Shown: in pieces, positions 41,988-51,100 of the stretch | Layout: every line of letters starts with the position of its first letter | Numbering within the stretch: position 1 is the first letter of the stretch | Position numbers and translations under genes: made by a program | Notes under the pieces: generated by a model | The model's input: the letters and a program-made list of their open reading frames with translations, nothing else | The model's database searches: none | Told to the model about the DNA's origin: nothing | Assembly (NCBI GenBank): GCA_026005035.1 | Contig: BPKH01000003.1 | Coordinates: 124,001 to 188,000, forward strand | Length of the DNA: 64,000 bases | Origin: Porticoccaceae bacterium | GTDB taxonomy: Bacteria; Pseudomonadota; Gammaproteobacteria; Pseudomonadales; Porticoccaceae | Reading direction: 5' to 3'

Positions 41988-42506
41988 CCGAACATGCGCC
42001 CGAGGATCCCGTCCCGGCGCCAGCCGTGGCGGAGGGCCGCCGCCAGATGGAAGCCCACCAGCAGGGCGAAGGCCCAGGCCAGCGCTCGATGGACCGCGCG
42101 CCACCATTCGGCCCATAGGCGATCGGCGGGCAGCGGATGGGGAAGGGGAAAGAGTCCGAAGATGCGCGCCGGAACACCCGAGGTGGAAGAGAGCGCCCAA
42201 CCGGAGAGGGGGAGGAGGAACATGCCGAGGTAGAGCGCCCGGTGGACCGCCCCCGCCAGGCGCCCGCTCGCCCCCTCCAAGGGGGAGCGGCGGATCGCGC
42301 AAGCGCCAGGCGAGCCGCGCGCCGGCCAGCAGCAGGAGCAAGATGCCCAGCGATTTGTGCCAGGCGTAGAGCGCCAGTTTGTCCGGGGAAAGGGGCAGCG
42401 CCGCGGCGGTGAGCCCGAGGAGGTATTGGGCGAGAAACAGCACCGCCATTCCGTGATGGAAAGCGCGGGCGACGGCGCCATAGCGATCCTGCCCGTTGCG
42501 CCACAT
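41960..42506 (-). pseudogene. cytochrome b561 (YceJ-like), interrupted by a +1 frameshift
   Basis: ATG at 42506 behind GGAGAGCGC. The first frame encodes the b561 N-terminus: RYGAVARAFHHGMAVLFLAQY (a heme histidine in helix 1) and YAWHKSLGILLLLLAGARLAWR. After RLRDPPLP the homology moves to the next frame, continuing GRLAGAVHRALYLGMFLLPLSGW, EWWRAVHRALAWAFALLVGFHLAAALRH and ending after GRMFGGGAG. Removing one C from the C5 run (GGGGG on the plus strand, 42281-42285) restores a four-helix, two-heme protein of about 181 residues. Cytochrome b561 proteins move electrons between quinol and periplasmic acceptors; the YceI neighbour is the usual partner. Possibly intact with a sequencing error. 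Confidence 0.82.
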
Positions 42507-42572
42507 GCGCTCTCCGCGGTGGGTCGTCACCGCAAAGGTAGTGCACGTCCGGCTGCGCCGCCAAGGAAGAAT

Positions 42573-42648
42573 TGGTGCCGGCAATAGGATTCGAACCTAC
42601 GACCTTCGCATTACGAATGCGCTGCTCTACCAGCTGAGCTATGCCGGC
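42573..42648 (-). tRNA. tRNA-Thr (anticodon CGT)
   Basis: 76 bases on the minus strand including an encoded CCA. Acceptor stem GCCGGCA/TGCCGGC, D arm AGCTCAGCTGGTAGAGC, anticodon stem CGCAT/ATGCG around TTCGTAA with CGT at 34-36, T arm GTAGGTTCGAATCCTA. It decodes ACG. It stands alone between the cytochrome b561 operon and the dnaE2 region. Confidence 0.97.
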
Positions 42649-42745
42649 CCTGTCGCGGGTAGGCAATGTTACCCGCTCGGCGGGTGGATGCAAGGCCCCA
42701 CCGGGAACGGCGCGGAGTCGCGGCCCGCCCAGAGGCGCGCAGGTG

Positions 42746-42781
42746 TGGCCCGGATGGAGGCGCAAAGCGCCGGAATCCGGG
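42746..42781 (+). repeat. REP-like intergenic element, copy 2
   Basis: TGGCCCGGATGG, then GGCGCAAAGCGCC and GGAATCCGGG. Compared with copy 1 it has a longer central palindrome (GGCGCAAAGCGCC) and a T-to-G change in the first arm. It lies in the 153-base gap between tRNA-Thr and the dnaE2 stop, which shows nothing else I recognise. Confidence 0.7.
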
Positions 42782-42801
42782 GAACGAGCGAGGGCCGGGA
42801 A

Positions 42802-45800
42802 TCAGTGGAAGTCCCGGCAGGGAACGGGAAGGGGCGGCAGGTGCCCGCTCAGATCCTCGAGATAGCCGGCCAAGACGTGGACCACGGGCACCGCCGTCCC
42901 TTCGCGCAGGATCTCCACCGCGCCCTTCACCAGCAGCAGCCGCCCGGTCAAGAGGGGGCGCCGAAAGCGCCGCTCCACCGCCGGGCGGACCACCACGTTG
43001 GCGCAACCGGTCTCGTCCTCCAGGGTGAGGAAGAGCACCCCGCGGGCGGTGCTCGGCCGCTGGCGGGCGGTGACCCAGCCGGCCACCTGGACCAGAGCGC
43101 GGTGGGGCAGTTCAGCGAGGCTGCGGGCCGGCGCGCAGCGATCGAAGGGCGGTCGGTCGCGCAGCAGGGCGAGGGGGTGGCGGCGCAGGCTGAAGCCGAG
43201 GGCACGGTAGTCGGCAGCCACCTCCGCGATGGCCAGCGGGGGCGGCGCGACGAGGGGCTCGCAGGGCAGGGCTGCGTCGGCCAGGAGGGGAGTGTCCGCG
43301 GCGGCCGCGCTGGCCCAGCGCGCCCGCTGGCGGTCGCCGGCGAGGCTGCGCAGGGCGTCGGCGGCGGCGAGCCGCGCCAGGTCCCCCCGGTTCAGCCCGG
43401 CGCGCCGGGCCAGATCGGCCACCGAGGTGAAGGGCCCCGCCGCGCGGGCGGCGACGATGGCCCGGGCGCGGGCCTCGGCGAGCCCCTTGACTTGGCCCAG
43501 GCCGAGGCGGATGGCGCGGCGCACCCGGCCGTCCTGCCCGGTCACCGCCACCAGACTGCACGCCACGGCGCTGTGGCTCACGTCCACCGGCAGCACCGCC
43601 ACTCCGTGGCGGCGGGCGTCGCGGAGCAGCTGGTCGGGGGAGTAGAAGCCGAGGGGCTGGCTGTCCAGCAGGGCGCAGTAGAAGGCCGCGGGATGGTGGC
43701 GCTTGAGCCAGGCCGAGGCGTAGGCGAGCAGGGCGAAGCTCGCGGCGTGGCTTTCCGGGAAGCCGTAGCCGGCGAACCCCTTGACCTGCTCGAACAGGCG
43801 CTCGGCGAAGGCCGGCTCGTGGCCACTCGCCACCAGGCCAGAGACGAAGCGCTCGCGGAAGGCGGCGAGGCGGGAGTCCCGCCCCCAGTGGGTGAGGGCG
43901 CGGCGCAGGGCATCGGCCTCGCCGCCGGTGAAGCCGGCGGCGATCATCGCGATGCGCATCACCTGCTCCTGGAAGATGGGCACGCCCAGGGTGGGCTCGA
44001 GCACCCGCCGCAGCGCTTCGCTCGGGTACTCCACCGGCTCGCGACCGGCCCGGCGGCGCAGATAGGGGTGGACCATCTGCCCGAGGATGGGCCCGGGGCG
44101 GACGATGGCCACCTGGATCACCAAGTCGTGGAAACAGCGCGGCTGGAGGCGGGGCAGCATGGCCATCTGGGCCCGCGACTCCACCTGGAACACCCCCATG
44201 GCGTCGGCCCGGCAGAGCATCTCGTAGGTGGCCGCATCCTCCCGGGGAATGTCGGCCAGGGAGCGGATCGCCGGCTCGTAGGAGGAGACCAGTTCCAGGG
44301 CGCGGCGCAACGCGGTGAGGATGCCGAGCCCCAGCACGTCCACCTTGAGCAAGCCCAGGGCTTCGAGGTCTTCCTTGTCCCACTGGATGACGGTGCGCTC
44401 CGGCATGGCGGCGTTTTCCACCGGCACCAGGTCGGAAAGTCGGGTGGCGGCGATCACGAAACCGCCGGTGTGTTGGGAGAGGTGGCGGGGAAACCCGAGG
44501 ATTTCCCGGCACAGGGCCACGAAGCGGGCGAGCAGGGGCGCCTCGGGATCGAGACCTCGCTCGGCGAGGAGGGCGGGCAGCGACTCCAGGCCTTCCCACC
44601 AGGGCAGGGAGGCGGCGAGGGAGGCGAGCAGCTGCCGGTCGAGGCCGAGGGCCATCCCCACGTCGCGCACGGCGCTGCGGCGGCGGTAGGTGATCACCGC
44701 GGCGGCCAGGGCCGCCCGCTCGCGGCCGTACTTGCGGTAGAGGTACTGGATCACCTCTTCCCGCCGGCGGTGCTCGAAGTCCACGTCGATGTCCGGCGGC
44801 TCGTCCCGCTCCCGGGAGATGAAGCGCTCGAACAGCTGGTCGATCTGTTCCGGCCCGATCTCGGTGATGCCGAGGCAGTAGCAGACCACCGAATTGGCCG
44901 CCGAGCCGCGCCCCTGGCAGAGAATGCCGCGGCTTTTGGCGAAGGCTACCAGGTCGTGGACGGTGAGGAAGTAGTGTTCGTAGCGCAGCGCCTCGATCAG
45001 TTCGAGCTCCGCGGCGATGCGCCGCTCCACCTCGGGCGGCGCGCCCCCGGGCCAGCGCCGCCCCTTGCCCTCTTCCACCAGGCGGCGCAGGTGGTCGATG
45101 GGGCTTGTGCCCGCCGGCACCAGCTCGGGGGGATACTCGTAGCGCAGCTCATCCAGGGAAAAGCGGCAACGGCGGGCGATCTCCCAGGTCTCGGCCAGCA
45201 GTTCGGGGGGGTAGCGGCGGGCGAGTTCGGCGAGGGGCTGGAGGTGGGCCTCGCCGTTCTGCTCCAGCAGGCTGCCCATGGCCGCCAGGGGGCGGCGGTG
45301 GCGGATGGCGCAGAGCACGTCGGCCAGGGGGCGGCGGCCGGGATCGTGCATCAGCGCCCGGGGGCAGGCCACGAGGGGGACCTCGAAGCGCGCTCCCAGC
45401 TCCCGCCACTGTGCCAACAGCCCCTCGTCCCCGGCGCGCAGGCGCAGGTCGAGGCCGAACCAGAGCCGGCCGCGGAAGGCGCGCACCAGGGCGTCGAGCA
45501 CCTCCGGCGGCGGTTCCTCCCCCTCGGCGACGAGCACCGCGAGACAGCGCCGCAGGCGGAAGCGCAGGTCGGCCAGGTGGACGCGGAAGGCGCCCTTGGC
45601 GGCGCGGCGCCGGCCCAGGGTGATGAGGCCGGACAACTCGGCGTAGGCGGCCCGGCAGGGTGCATAGGCGAGCAGCAGCGGCCCTTCGGCGAGGCGCAGG
45701 GCGCTGCCCACCAGGAGCGGCAGGCCCGCCGCTCGGGCCGCCACGTGGGCCTTGACGACGCCCGCCAGGGAGCAGTCATCGGTGACGGCGAGCGCGCCGT

Positions 45801-45897
45801 AGCCCAGGGCAACGGCCCGCTCCACGAACTCGTGGGGATGGGAGGCGCCGACGAGGAAACTGTAGTTGGTGGTGGTGTAGAGCTGGGCGTAGCCCAT
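42802..45897 (-). CDS. dnaE2: error-prone DNA polymerase DnaE2
   Basis: 1031 residues, the usual length for DnaE2 and shorter than replicative DnaE. ATG at 45897 gives the normal MGYAQLYTTTNYSFLVGASHP-type start, four bases after the imuB stop. A PHP domain (about 1-270) is followed by the C-family polymerase core, where the catalytic aspartates are in PPDIDVDFEHRRREEVIQYLY, then HhH and OB-fold domains (RALVQVAGWVTARQRP). LGLGQVKGLAEARARAIV is also typical. In the mutasome it is the active polymerase for translesion synthesis and SOS mutagenesis. Third gene of imuA-imuB-dnaE2. Confidence 0.95.
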   Translation of the reverse strand: MGYAQLYTTTNYSFLVGASHPHEFVERAVALGYGALAVTDDCSLAGVVKAHVAARAAGLPLLVGSALRLAEGPLLLAYAPCRAAYAELSGLITLGRRRAAKGAFRVHLADLRFRLRRCLAVLVAEGEEPPPEVLDALVRAFRGRLWFGLDLRLRAGDEGLLAQWRELGARFEVPLVACPRALMHDPGRRPLADVLCAIRHRRPLAAMGSLLEQNGEAHLQPLAELARRYPPELLAETWEIARRCRFSLDELRYEYPPELVPAGTSPIDHLRRLVEEGKGRRWPGGAPPEVERRIAAELELIEALRYEHYFLTVHDLVAFAKSRGILCQGRGSAANSVVCYCLGITEIGPEQIDQLFERFISRERDEPPDIDVDFEHRRREEVIQYLYRKYGRERAALAAAVITYRRRSAVRDVGMALGLDRQLLASLAASLPWWEGLESLPALLAERGLDPEAPLLARFVALCREILGFPRHLSQHTGGFVIAATRLSDLVPVENAAMPERTVIQWDKEDLEALGLLKVDVLGLGILTALRRALELVSSYEPAIRSLADIPREDAATYEMLCRADAMGVFQVESRAQMAMLPRLQPRCFHDLVIQVAIVRPGPILGQMVHPYLRRRAGREPVEYPSEALRRVLEPTLGVPIFQEQVMRIAMIAAGFTGGEADALRRALTHWGRDSRLAAFRERFVSGLVASGHEPAFAERLFEQVKGFAGYGFPESHAASFALLAYASAWLKRHHPAAFYCALLDSQPLGFYSPDQLLRDARRHGVAVLPVDVSHSAVACSLVAVTGQDGRVRRAIRLGLGQVKGLAEARARAIVAARAAGPFTSVADLARRAGLNRGDLARLAAADALRSLAGDRQRARWASAAAADTPLLADAALPCEPLVAPPPLAIAEVAADYRALGFSLRRHPLALLRDRPPFDRCAPARSLAELPHRALVQVAGWVTARQRPSTARGVLFLTLEDETGCANVVVRPAVERRFRRPLLTGRLLLVKGAVEILREGTAVPVVHVLAGYLEDLSGHLPPLPVPCRDFH

Positions 45898-45901
45898 GGC
45901 G

Positions 45902-47362
45902 CTAGCCGAACAGTCCGTGCAGATACCAGCCACCCTGGTGCAGGTCCCGGAACACCCACAGCGGCAGCTGGTCGCGGCGCAGGGCCAGGTAGTAGTCCCG
46001 CGCCACCTCTTCTTCCCACCAGTGGGTGCAGATCCGCTCCGGTCCGGCGAGGAGGAGGAGGGGGCCGCGCCACCAGGGAAGCCCCTGCCGTTCGGCGAGG
46101 GGGCGGGGGCTGGGCAGCAACCAGCGGGGGCGCAGGCCCCGGCGGTGGAGGGAAGGCGCCGCTTCCCGGGAGGGGGCATCGGGGGGGATCGGCTGCTGGG
46201 CGCGCTCGGGAAGGAGGCTGTCGCGGCACGCCAGTTTGTGGATGGCGCCTTCCCCCAGCCGCGCCGCCAGGCGCTCCAGCGCCACCGCCAGCTCGCCAGC
46301 GCCGCCGGCCAGGTCCAGGGCGTCCTGGGACCGCCAGGCTTCCGTCTCCGGGCAGTGGAGTTCCAGGGCAGCCACCGGAAAGGGTAGGGGGCGCCGTTCC
46401 CAGGCGAGCCGGGTCAGCTGCAGCCAGCCGTCGGGGTCGGCGGCGGGGCGATGGCGCCGCAGGGGAAACTCGAGCAGCTGGCCGGCCGCGGCACCCAGGA
46501 GCCGCCAGCACAGCGCGCGGCAGCTGAGGCCGCGGCGGCGCAGGAAGTCGCGCAGTTGGGCGAGGAGGGCGGCGGCGGGGGGAAGCAATGCCGCCGTGCC
46601 CGTCGCCGGCACCTCGAAGGAAAAGCGCGCCGCAAAGGGGGGATCGGAGACGAGGCACGGCGCGGGGGCGGGCAGCAGCCGGTCGCCGGCGGGGTCATAG
46701 AGGGCGGCGAAATCGGCGGCGAAAGTGCGCCCCACGCGCCGCTCCAGGCTGGAGAGTCCGGTGGTGGCCCATTGCCGGCGCACCTCGCCCAAGCGGGCGA
46801 AGCCCATCTCCTGAAGGGCGGCCACCGCCTCCGGATGGTCGCCGGCCAGGGCGTCGAGGGGCAGGGCGTCGAGGCGGGCGGCAGCTCGCTCGGGGTCGCT
46901 CTCCCCCCCTCCCCGGACAAAGGTGAACAGCCAGGCGGCGCCGGCGGTGGGGCCGAGGGCGGCGCGTACCCGCTGCGGCGCGAGGAGGTGGCGCGCCCGC
47001 TCGGCGATGGCGGAGGCGCCGCCGAAGAGGCGCAGGCAGGTGGAGATCTCGAGGAGCAAGCCGAGGTGGCGGCCGTCTCCGGAGCGGCGGGGCGCCAGGT
47101 GAGGGGTCAAGGAGGAGAGGCGCTCTGCCAGCGCCTGGAGCCGGCGCTCCTCGGCGGCGCGATCCCGCTCCCGCAGGCGGCAGCCGAGGAGGCGGGCGGT
47201 GGCGGCATCGCTTCCGGCGCGCACCCCGGCGGCCCGGGCCGGGGCGTTGGCGCAGACCACGCTGCCCCCTTCGACGACGGCGATGGGTTCCACTGCTCCG
47301 GCTGGTTCCAGGGGCAGATCGGGCAGCCGCAGGGCGAGCCAGAGGGAAGGGCACCGGCTCAA
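45902..47362 (-). CDS. imuB: mutasome protein ImuB (inactive Y-family polymerase homologue)
   Basis: 486 residues. TTG at 47362 overlaps the imuA stop as TTGA, with GGAGG eight bases upstream. The typical start SLWLALRLPDLPLEP is present, followed by a degenerate Y-family core and a C-terminal extension ending WWEEEVARDYYLALRRDQLPLWVFRDLHQGGWYLHGLFG, a conserved ImuB feature. ImuB lacks the catalytic acidic residues of DinB and serves as the hub that binds the sliding clamp, ImuA and DnaE2. The frame is open further upstream, but that extension runs antisense through imuA and is not real. Confidence 0.93.
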   Translation of the reverse strand: MSRCPSLWLALRLPDLPLEPAGAVEPIAVVEGGSVVCANAPARAAGVRAGSDAATARLLGCRLRERDRAAEERRLQALAERLSSLTPHLAPRRSGDGRHLGLLLEISTCLRLFGGASAIAERARHLLAPQRVRAALGPTAGAAWLFTFVRGGGESDPERAAARLDALPLDALAGDHPEAVAALQEMGFARLGEVRRQWATTGLSSLERRVGRTFAADFAALYDPAGDRLLPAPAPCLVSDPPFAARFSFEVPATGTAALLPPAAALLAQLRDFLRRRGLSCRALCWRLLGAAAGQLLEFPLRRHRPAADPDGWLQLTRLAWERRPLPFPVAALELHCPETEAWRSQDALDLAGGAGELAVALERLAARLGEGAIHKLACRDSLLPERAQQPIPPDAPSREAAPSLHRRGLRPRWLLPSPRPLAERQGLPWWRGPLLLLAGPERICTHWWEEEVARDYYLALRRDQLPLWVFRDLHQGGWYLHGLFG

Positions 47363-48027
47363 GGAGCGAGCCTCCGGACGGGAAGGGGGGCCGCCGACGT
47401 GCGCCGGCCCGCCTCCCTCGGCAACACCACCCGCGGCGGCCGCGGCGGAACCGCGAAGCCGCGGCGACGCAACAGCCACACCTCGAGGCCGTCCACTGCG
47501 CAGCGGGCGGCGAGGCGCAGGGGGGCGGGGGAGGGCCGGCGGGCGGCGGCGGGGGGGCGGAACAGCAGGCGCAGCGCCGCCGTGGCGCCGGCCGCCAGCT
47601 GGCACTGGCGCAGCGTGGGATAGTCCAGATCTCCGGCGGGCGTCCACGCGAGCAGGGCGGCGCAATCCCGGGCGGCGGCCAGCTCGCGAAAGGCGTCCAG
47701 GAATTCGGCTCGGGACCCGGTGCGCACCAAAATCAGTCGGTCGAGGTCCAGCTCCGCAGCCAGGGCGGGTGCGAAGGGCAGGGCGGGAGGGTCGAGGAGG
47801 ACCACCGCCGCCGCGGCGCGCAGGGCCGGCGACGCCAGCCGCCACTCGCCGTGGCCCGGGGCGATGCCGATCTCCACCAGCGCGCCCCGCGGCCAGCCTC
47901 CCCCCAGCAGGCGGTCCAGGGGCGGGTGGCCGGTGGTGAGCACACCGCTCTGCCACGGCGGCGGCCGAACGCCCCGCCACAGATCTCCCCGGGCCAAGAG
48001 GGTGTCGAGCGCGGAGGCGGCAGCCAT
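47359..48027 (-). CDS. imuA: translesion synthesis-associated protein ImuA (RecA-like)
   Basis: 222 residues, ATG at 48027. The start LDTLLARGDLWRG and VLTTGHPPLDRLLGGGWPRGALVEIG are characteristic of ImuA, a shortened RecA/SulA-like protein. The Walker A region is degenerate here (IGIAPGHGEW), as often in the family. ImuA activates the ImuB-DnaE2 mutasome. The gene is first in the operon; a LexA box lies 16 bases upstream of the ATG. Unlike many such cassettes no second lexA gene precedes it. Confidence 0.92.
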   Translation of the reverse strand: MAAASALDTLLARGDLWRGVRPPPWQSGVLTTGHPPLDRLLGGGWPRGALVEIGIAPGHGEWRLASPALRAAAAVVLLDPPALPFAPALAAELDLDRLILVRTGSRAEFLDAFRELAAARDCAALLAWTPAGDLDYPTLRQCQLAAGATAALRLLFRPPAAARRPSPAPLRLAARCAVDGLEVWLLRRRGFAVPPRPPRVVLPREAGRRTSAAPLPVRRLAP

Positions 48028-48043
48028 GGTGCACCTGCCCAGT

Positions 48044-48063
48044 TACTGTATACATGAACAGTA
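48044..48063. promoter_or_regulatory. LexA (SOS) box upstream of imuA-imuB-dnaE2
   Basis: A 20-base site with ends TACTGT and ACAGTA and the invariant CTGT-N8-ACAG spacing. It differs from the E. coli consensus only in the central bases. It lies 16-35 bases before the imuA start codon, where LexA would cover the promoter and block the mutasome operon until DNA damage. The divergent GGDEF gene starts about 100 bases away on the other side and might also be affected. The rest of 48064-48161 shows nothing else I can name. Confidence 0.9.
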
Positions 48064-48161
48064 TTCGATTGGGAGCGCCCGGCGTCAAGGGCGGGTCGGC
48101 AGCGCCTTCCTCCTATTGGCGCCGGGTTGTGGGCGAGGCGGGAGGTTGAGATCTTCTCCGC

Positions 48162-51100
48162 TTGATCGCCAAACAGGCTACGCTAGGAAAACCGAGGGCC
48201 GTCCTGGAGAGAGTCATCGACGCCAGCGCCGACCATCCGAACCTGCGCCGCCTCTTGGTGGCTGCGGCGGTGGCCCTCGGTTACCTGGGGGCGGGCGAGC
48301 TCGCTCTCACCTTGGCGGTGGGACCGGCCGCCGCGGCCCCCTTCTGGCCGGCGGCGGGGCTTGCCGCCGGCGGCGTCTTCCTGTGGGGACGACCCGCTCT
48401 CGCCGGAACCTTCGCCGGCGCGCTGGCGCTCTATCTGGATCTATGGGTCACTCCAGAACGGGCGGATGGCCCGGTGTTGGCGGTGCTCCTCGCCGCCGCC
48501 ATCACCCTCCAGGCCGGCGCCGTGGCGTGGCTAGCCCGACGCTTTGCCTCCCGGGACGAGGAGGGGTCACCCCGGCTGTCGGCCTGGTTTCCCCTGACCA
48601 TCGCCCCCTTGGGCTGTCTCACCGCCCCCACCCTCGCCCTGGCGGTCCTGTGGGCCTTCGGCCGGGTGGAGGCCGCCGCCCTGCCGGAAAGCTTCACCTT
48701 CTGGTGGGCGGGCGACGCCCTTGGGGCGATGATCGGCGTGCCCCTGTTGGCGGCGCTCTTCGGCGGTGGTCGCGGGAAGCGCCAGCCGGCGGTGGCGGCC
48801 GCCATGGCGCTCTTACTCGTCGCCGTCGCGGCGGTCTTCTTCTACCACCGGGAGCGGGAGCGGGAGCTCGCCGGCCAGACCTTCGCCGCCCGGCTCGAAG
48901 CGGCCAAACAGGCCCTGGCGGCGGCCCTCGAGCGGGGTCTCGACGCCCTCTATTCCCTGGAGCGCTTTTTCGAAAGCAGCGTGGAGGTTTCAGCCGCCGA
49001 GTTCGACCACTTTGCCGCCAGCCTCTACGCCCGCAATCCCCACGTCCAGGCCCTGGAATGGATTCCCCGCGTCCCCGCCGCGGTGCGGGCCGACTTCGAA
49101 GCACAGATCGCCCCCATCCGCGCCTGGACGCCGGGCGACCGGCTGGTGCCGGCACCGGCGCGGCCCTACCACTTCGCCGTCGCCTACGTGGCGCCCCGCG
49201 CGGGCAACGAGCGGGCCCTCGGCTACGACGTGGCCAGCCAGCCCCTCGCCCACCGCGCCCTGAGCCGGGCCCTGCAGACGGGCGAGCCCGCCGCCACGGC
49301 GCCGATCCGCCTTATTCAGGAGACGGGCGACCAGGCCGGGACCGTGGTCTACCTGTCGGTGGAGCGTGGCGGACAGGTCTTGGGAGTGGTCGCCCTGGTG
49401 ATCCGCCTGGGCGATTTTCTGAGCGGCGTCGGCGCGGGCCTGCCCGGGGGGCTCGCCGATCTCCACCTGCGCGTGCGCGACGGCGCCGATCTCCTCTGGG
49501 AGGGCGGGGCACCGGCCGCCCCCGGCGGGCCCCGCGCCCGCCACCGGCTCGATTTCGCCGGCCGCAGCTGGACGCTGGAGTGGGCGGCCGCGGCCGCCTT
49601 GGCGTCCGGCGGCGGCAGCGGCGGCTGGCTACTCGCCGGCATGCTCGCCTTCGTGGCGTCCTTCAGCGGCTGGATCCTGGCCCTGGCAGAGCGGAATCGC
49701 GCCATCGCCCGCGAGGTGGACGAGCGCACCCGGGAACTGCGCCGGGAGATCGCCGAGCGCACCGCCGCGGAACGGGATCTGCGCGTTCTCTTCCGGGCCA
49801 TCGAAGCGAGCCCGGTGATGGTGCTCGTCGCCGACGCCGAGGGGAGGATCCGCTACGCCAATCCGGCGCTCTTGGCTGCCACTGAGGCCCGCGCCGCCGA
49901 TCTCGTCGGCACCGCCGCCAGTGAAGTCCTGGGCGTCGACCCGGCGCGGCTTGCCCGTACCGGCGAATTCCGCGGCGAGCTGCGCCTTCGCCGCCCTGCC
50001 GGAGGTCCCCTCTGGGTCCAGGCGGCGGTGGCGAGGGTGGCCGGCGCGGAAGAGGGGGGCGACGACTACGTGGTGGTGCTCCAGGACGTCACCGAGGAGC
50101 GCAATCTGCGCCAGCAGATCGTCTACCAGGCGCGCCACGATCCACTGACGGGGCTCGCCAACCGCTACGAGTTCGAGCGCCACCTGGAGCGGCTGGTGCG
50201 GGAAGCTCGCGAAAGCGGTTCCCGCCACGCCCTCGGCTACTGCGACCTGGACCAATTCAAGCTGGTCAACGACACCGCCGGCCACGTGGCCGGCGACGCC
50301 CTGCTGAAGCGGGTGGCCGACGAGCTGCGCGCCTCCTTTCGCCGCGGCGATCTGGTGGCCCGCCTGGGCGGCGACGAGTTCGGGGTGCTGATGGAAAACT
50401 GCGGCCTGGCCGAAGCGCTGGCGGTGGCGGAAAAGGCGCGCCGGCGGATCGAGGCGCTGCGCTTCGACTGGGGCGGGGAGACCTATCGGGTGGCGATGAG
50501 CGTCGGGGTGGCGGCCATCGACGGGCAGGTGGCGGGCGCCCAGGAGGTGCTCCGCCGGGCCGACGCCGCCTGCTACGCCGCCAAAGAAGCGGGGCGCAAC
50601 CGGGTCCTGGCCTACTCCGCCGAGGACGCCCACCTGGCCCGCCTGCAGGGCGGTTTCACCTGGTCGCTGCGGCTTCGCGAAGCCCTCGACGGCGCGGGGC
50701 TCGCCCTCTTCGGCCGCCCCCTCCTGCCCCTCGCGGACGGAGCCCCGCCGCGGTTGTGGGTGGAGCCCAGGCTCTGGCACGAGGGGGCCTGGCTGGGGCC
50801 GGACGCCCTGCGCGCCGCCGCCGAGCGGTCCGGTCTCGCGGCGCGCCTCGACCGCTGGGTCCTCGGCGAGCTGGCGCGCTGGCTCGAAGGGGAAGATGCG
50901 TGCGGCATCGACCGCTTCGTCGTCTCCTTGAGCCCCGCGGCCGCGGCCGACGGGGAGCTTTCGGCCTGGTTGGAAGCCTGCGCCGACGGCCGGCCCGAGC
51001 TCGCCGCGCGCCTGCTGCTCGCGGTGGGCGAAGCGGCGCTCGCCGAATTGGCGCGGCCGGCGCATTCCTTCCGGGAGGTGCTCTCCCGGGGCGGTTGGCG

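Noticed and set aside
41421-42584. A single b561-YceI fusion protein
   Set aside because: The continuous frame contains non-homologous sequence in the middle; the second half of b561 lies in another frame with its own stop, as expected for two adjacent genes with one frameshift.
42649-42801. Possible small gene between tRNA-Thr and dnaE2
   Set aside because: Only a REP-like element and open but featureless frames are present; no start with a ribosome site.
42496-46527. A 1343-codon open frame on the plus strand opposite dnaE2 and imuB
   Set aside because: It runs antisense to a well-conserved polymerase, has Gly/Pro/Arg/His-rich composition and no recognisable domain; such frames are common in very GC-rich DNA.
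45902-48088. A longer imuB reaching back to 48088
   Set aside because: The upstream part is imuA in another frame; the TTG at 47362 with GGAGG and the TTGA overlap explains the start.
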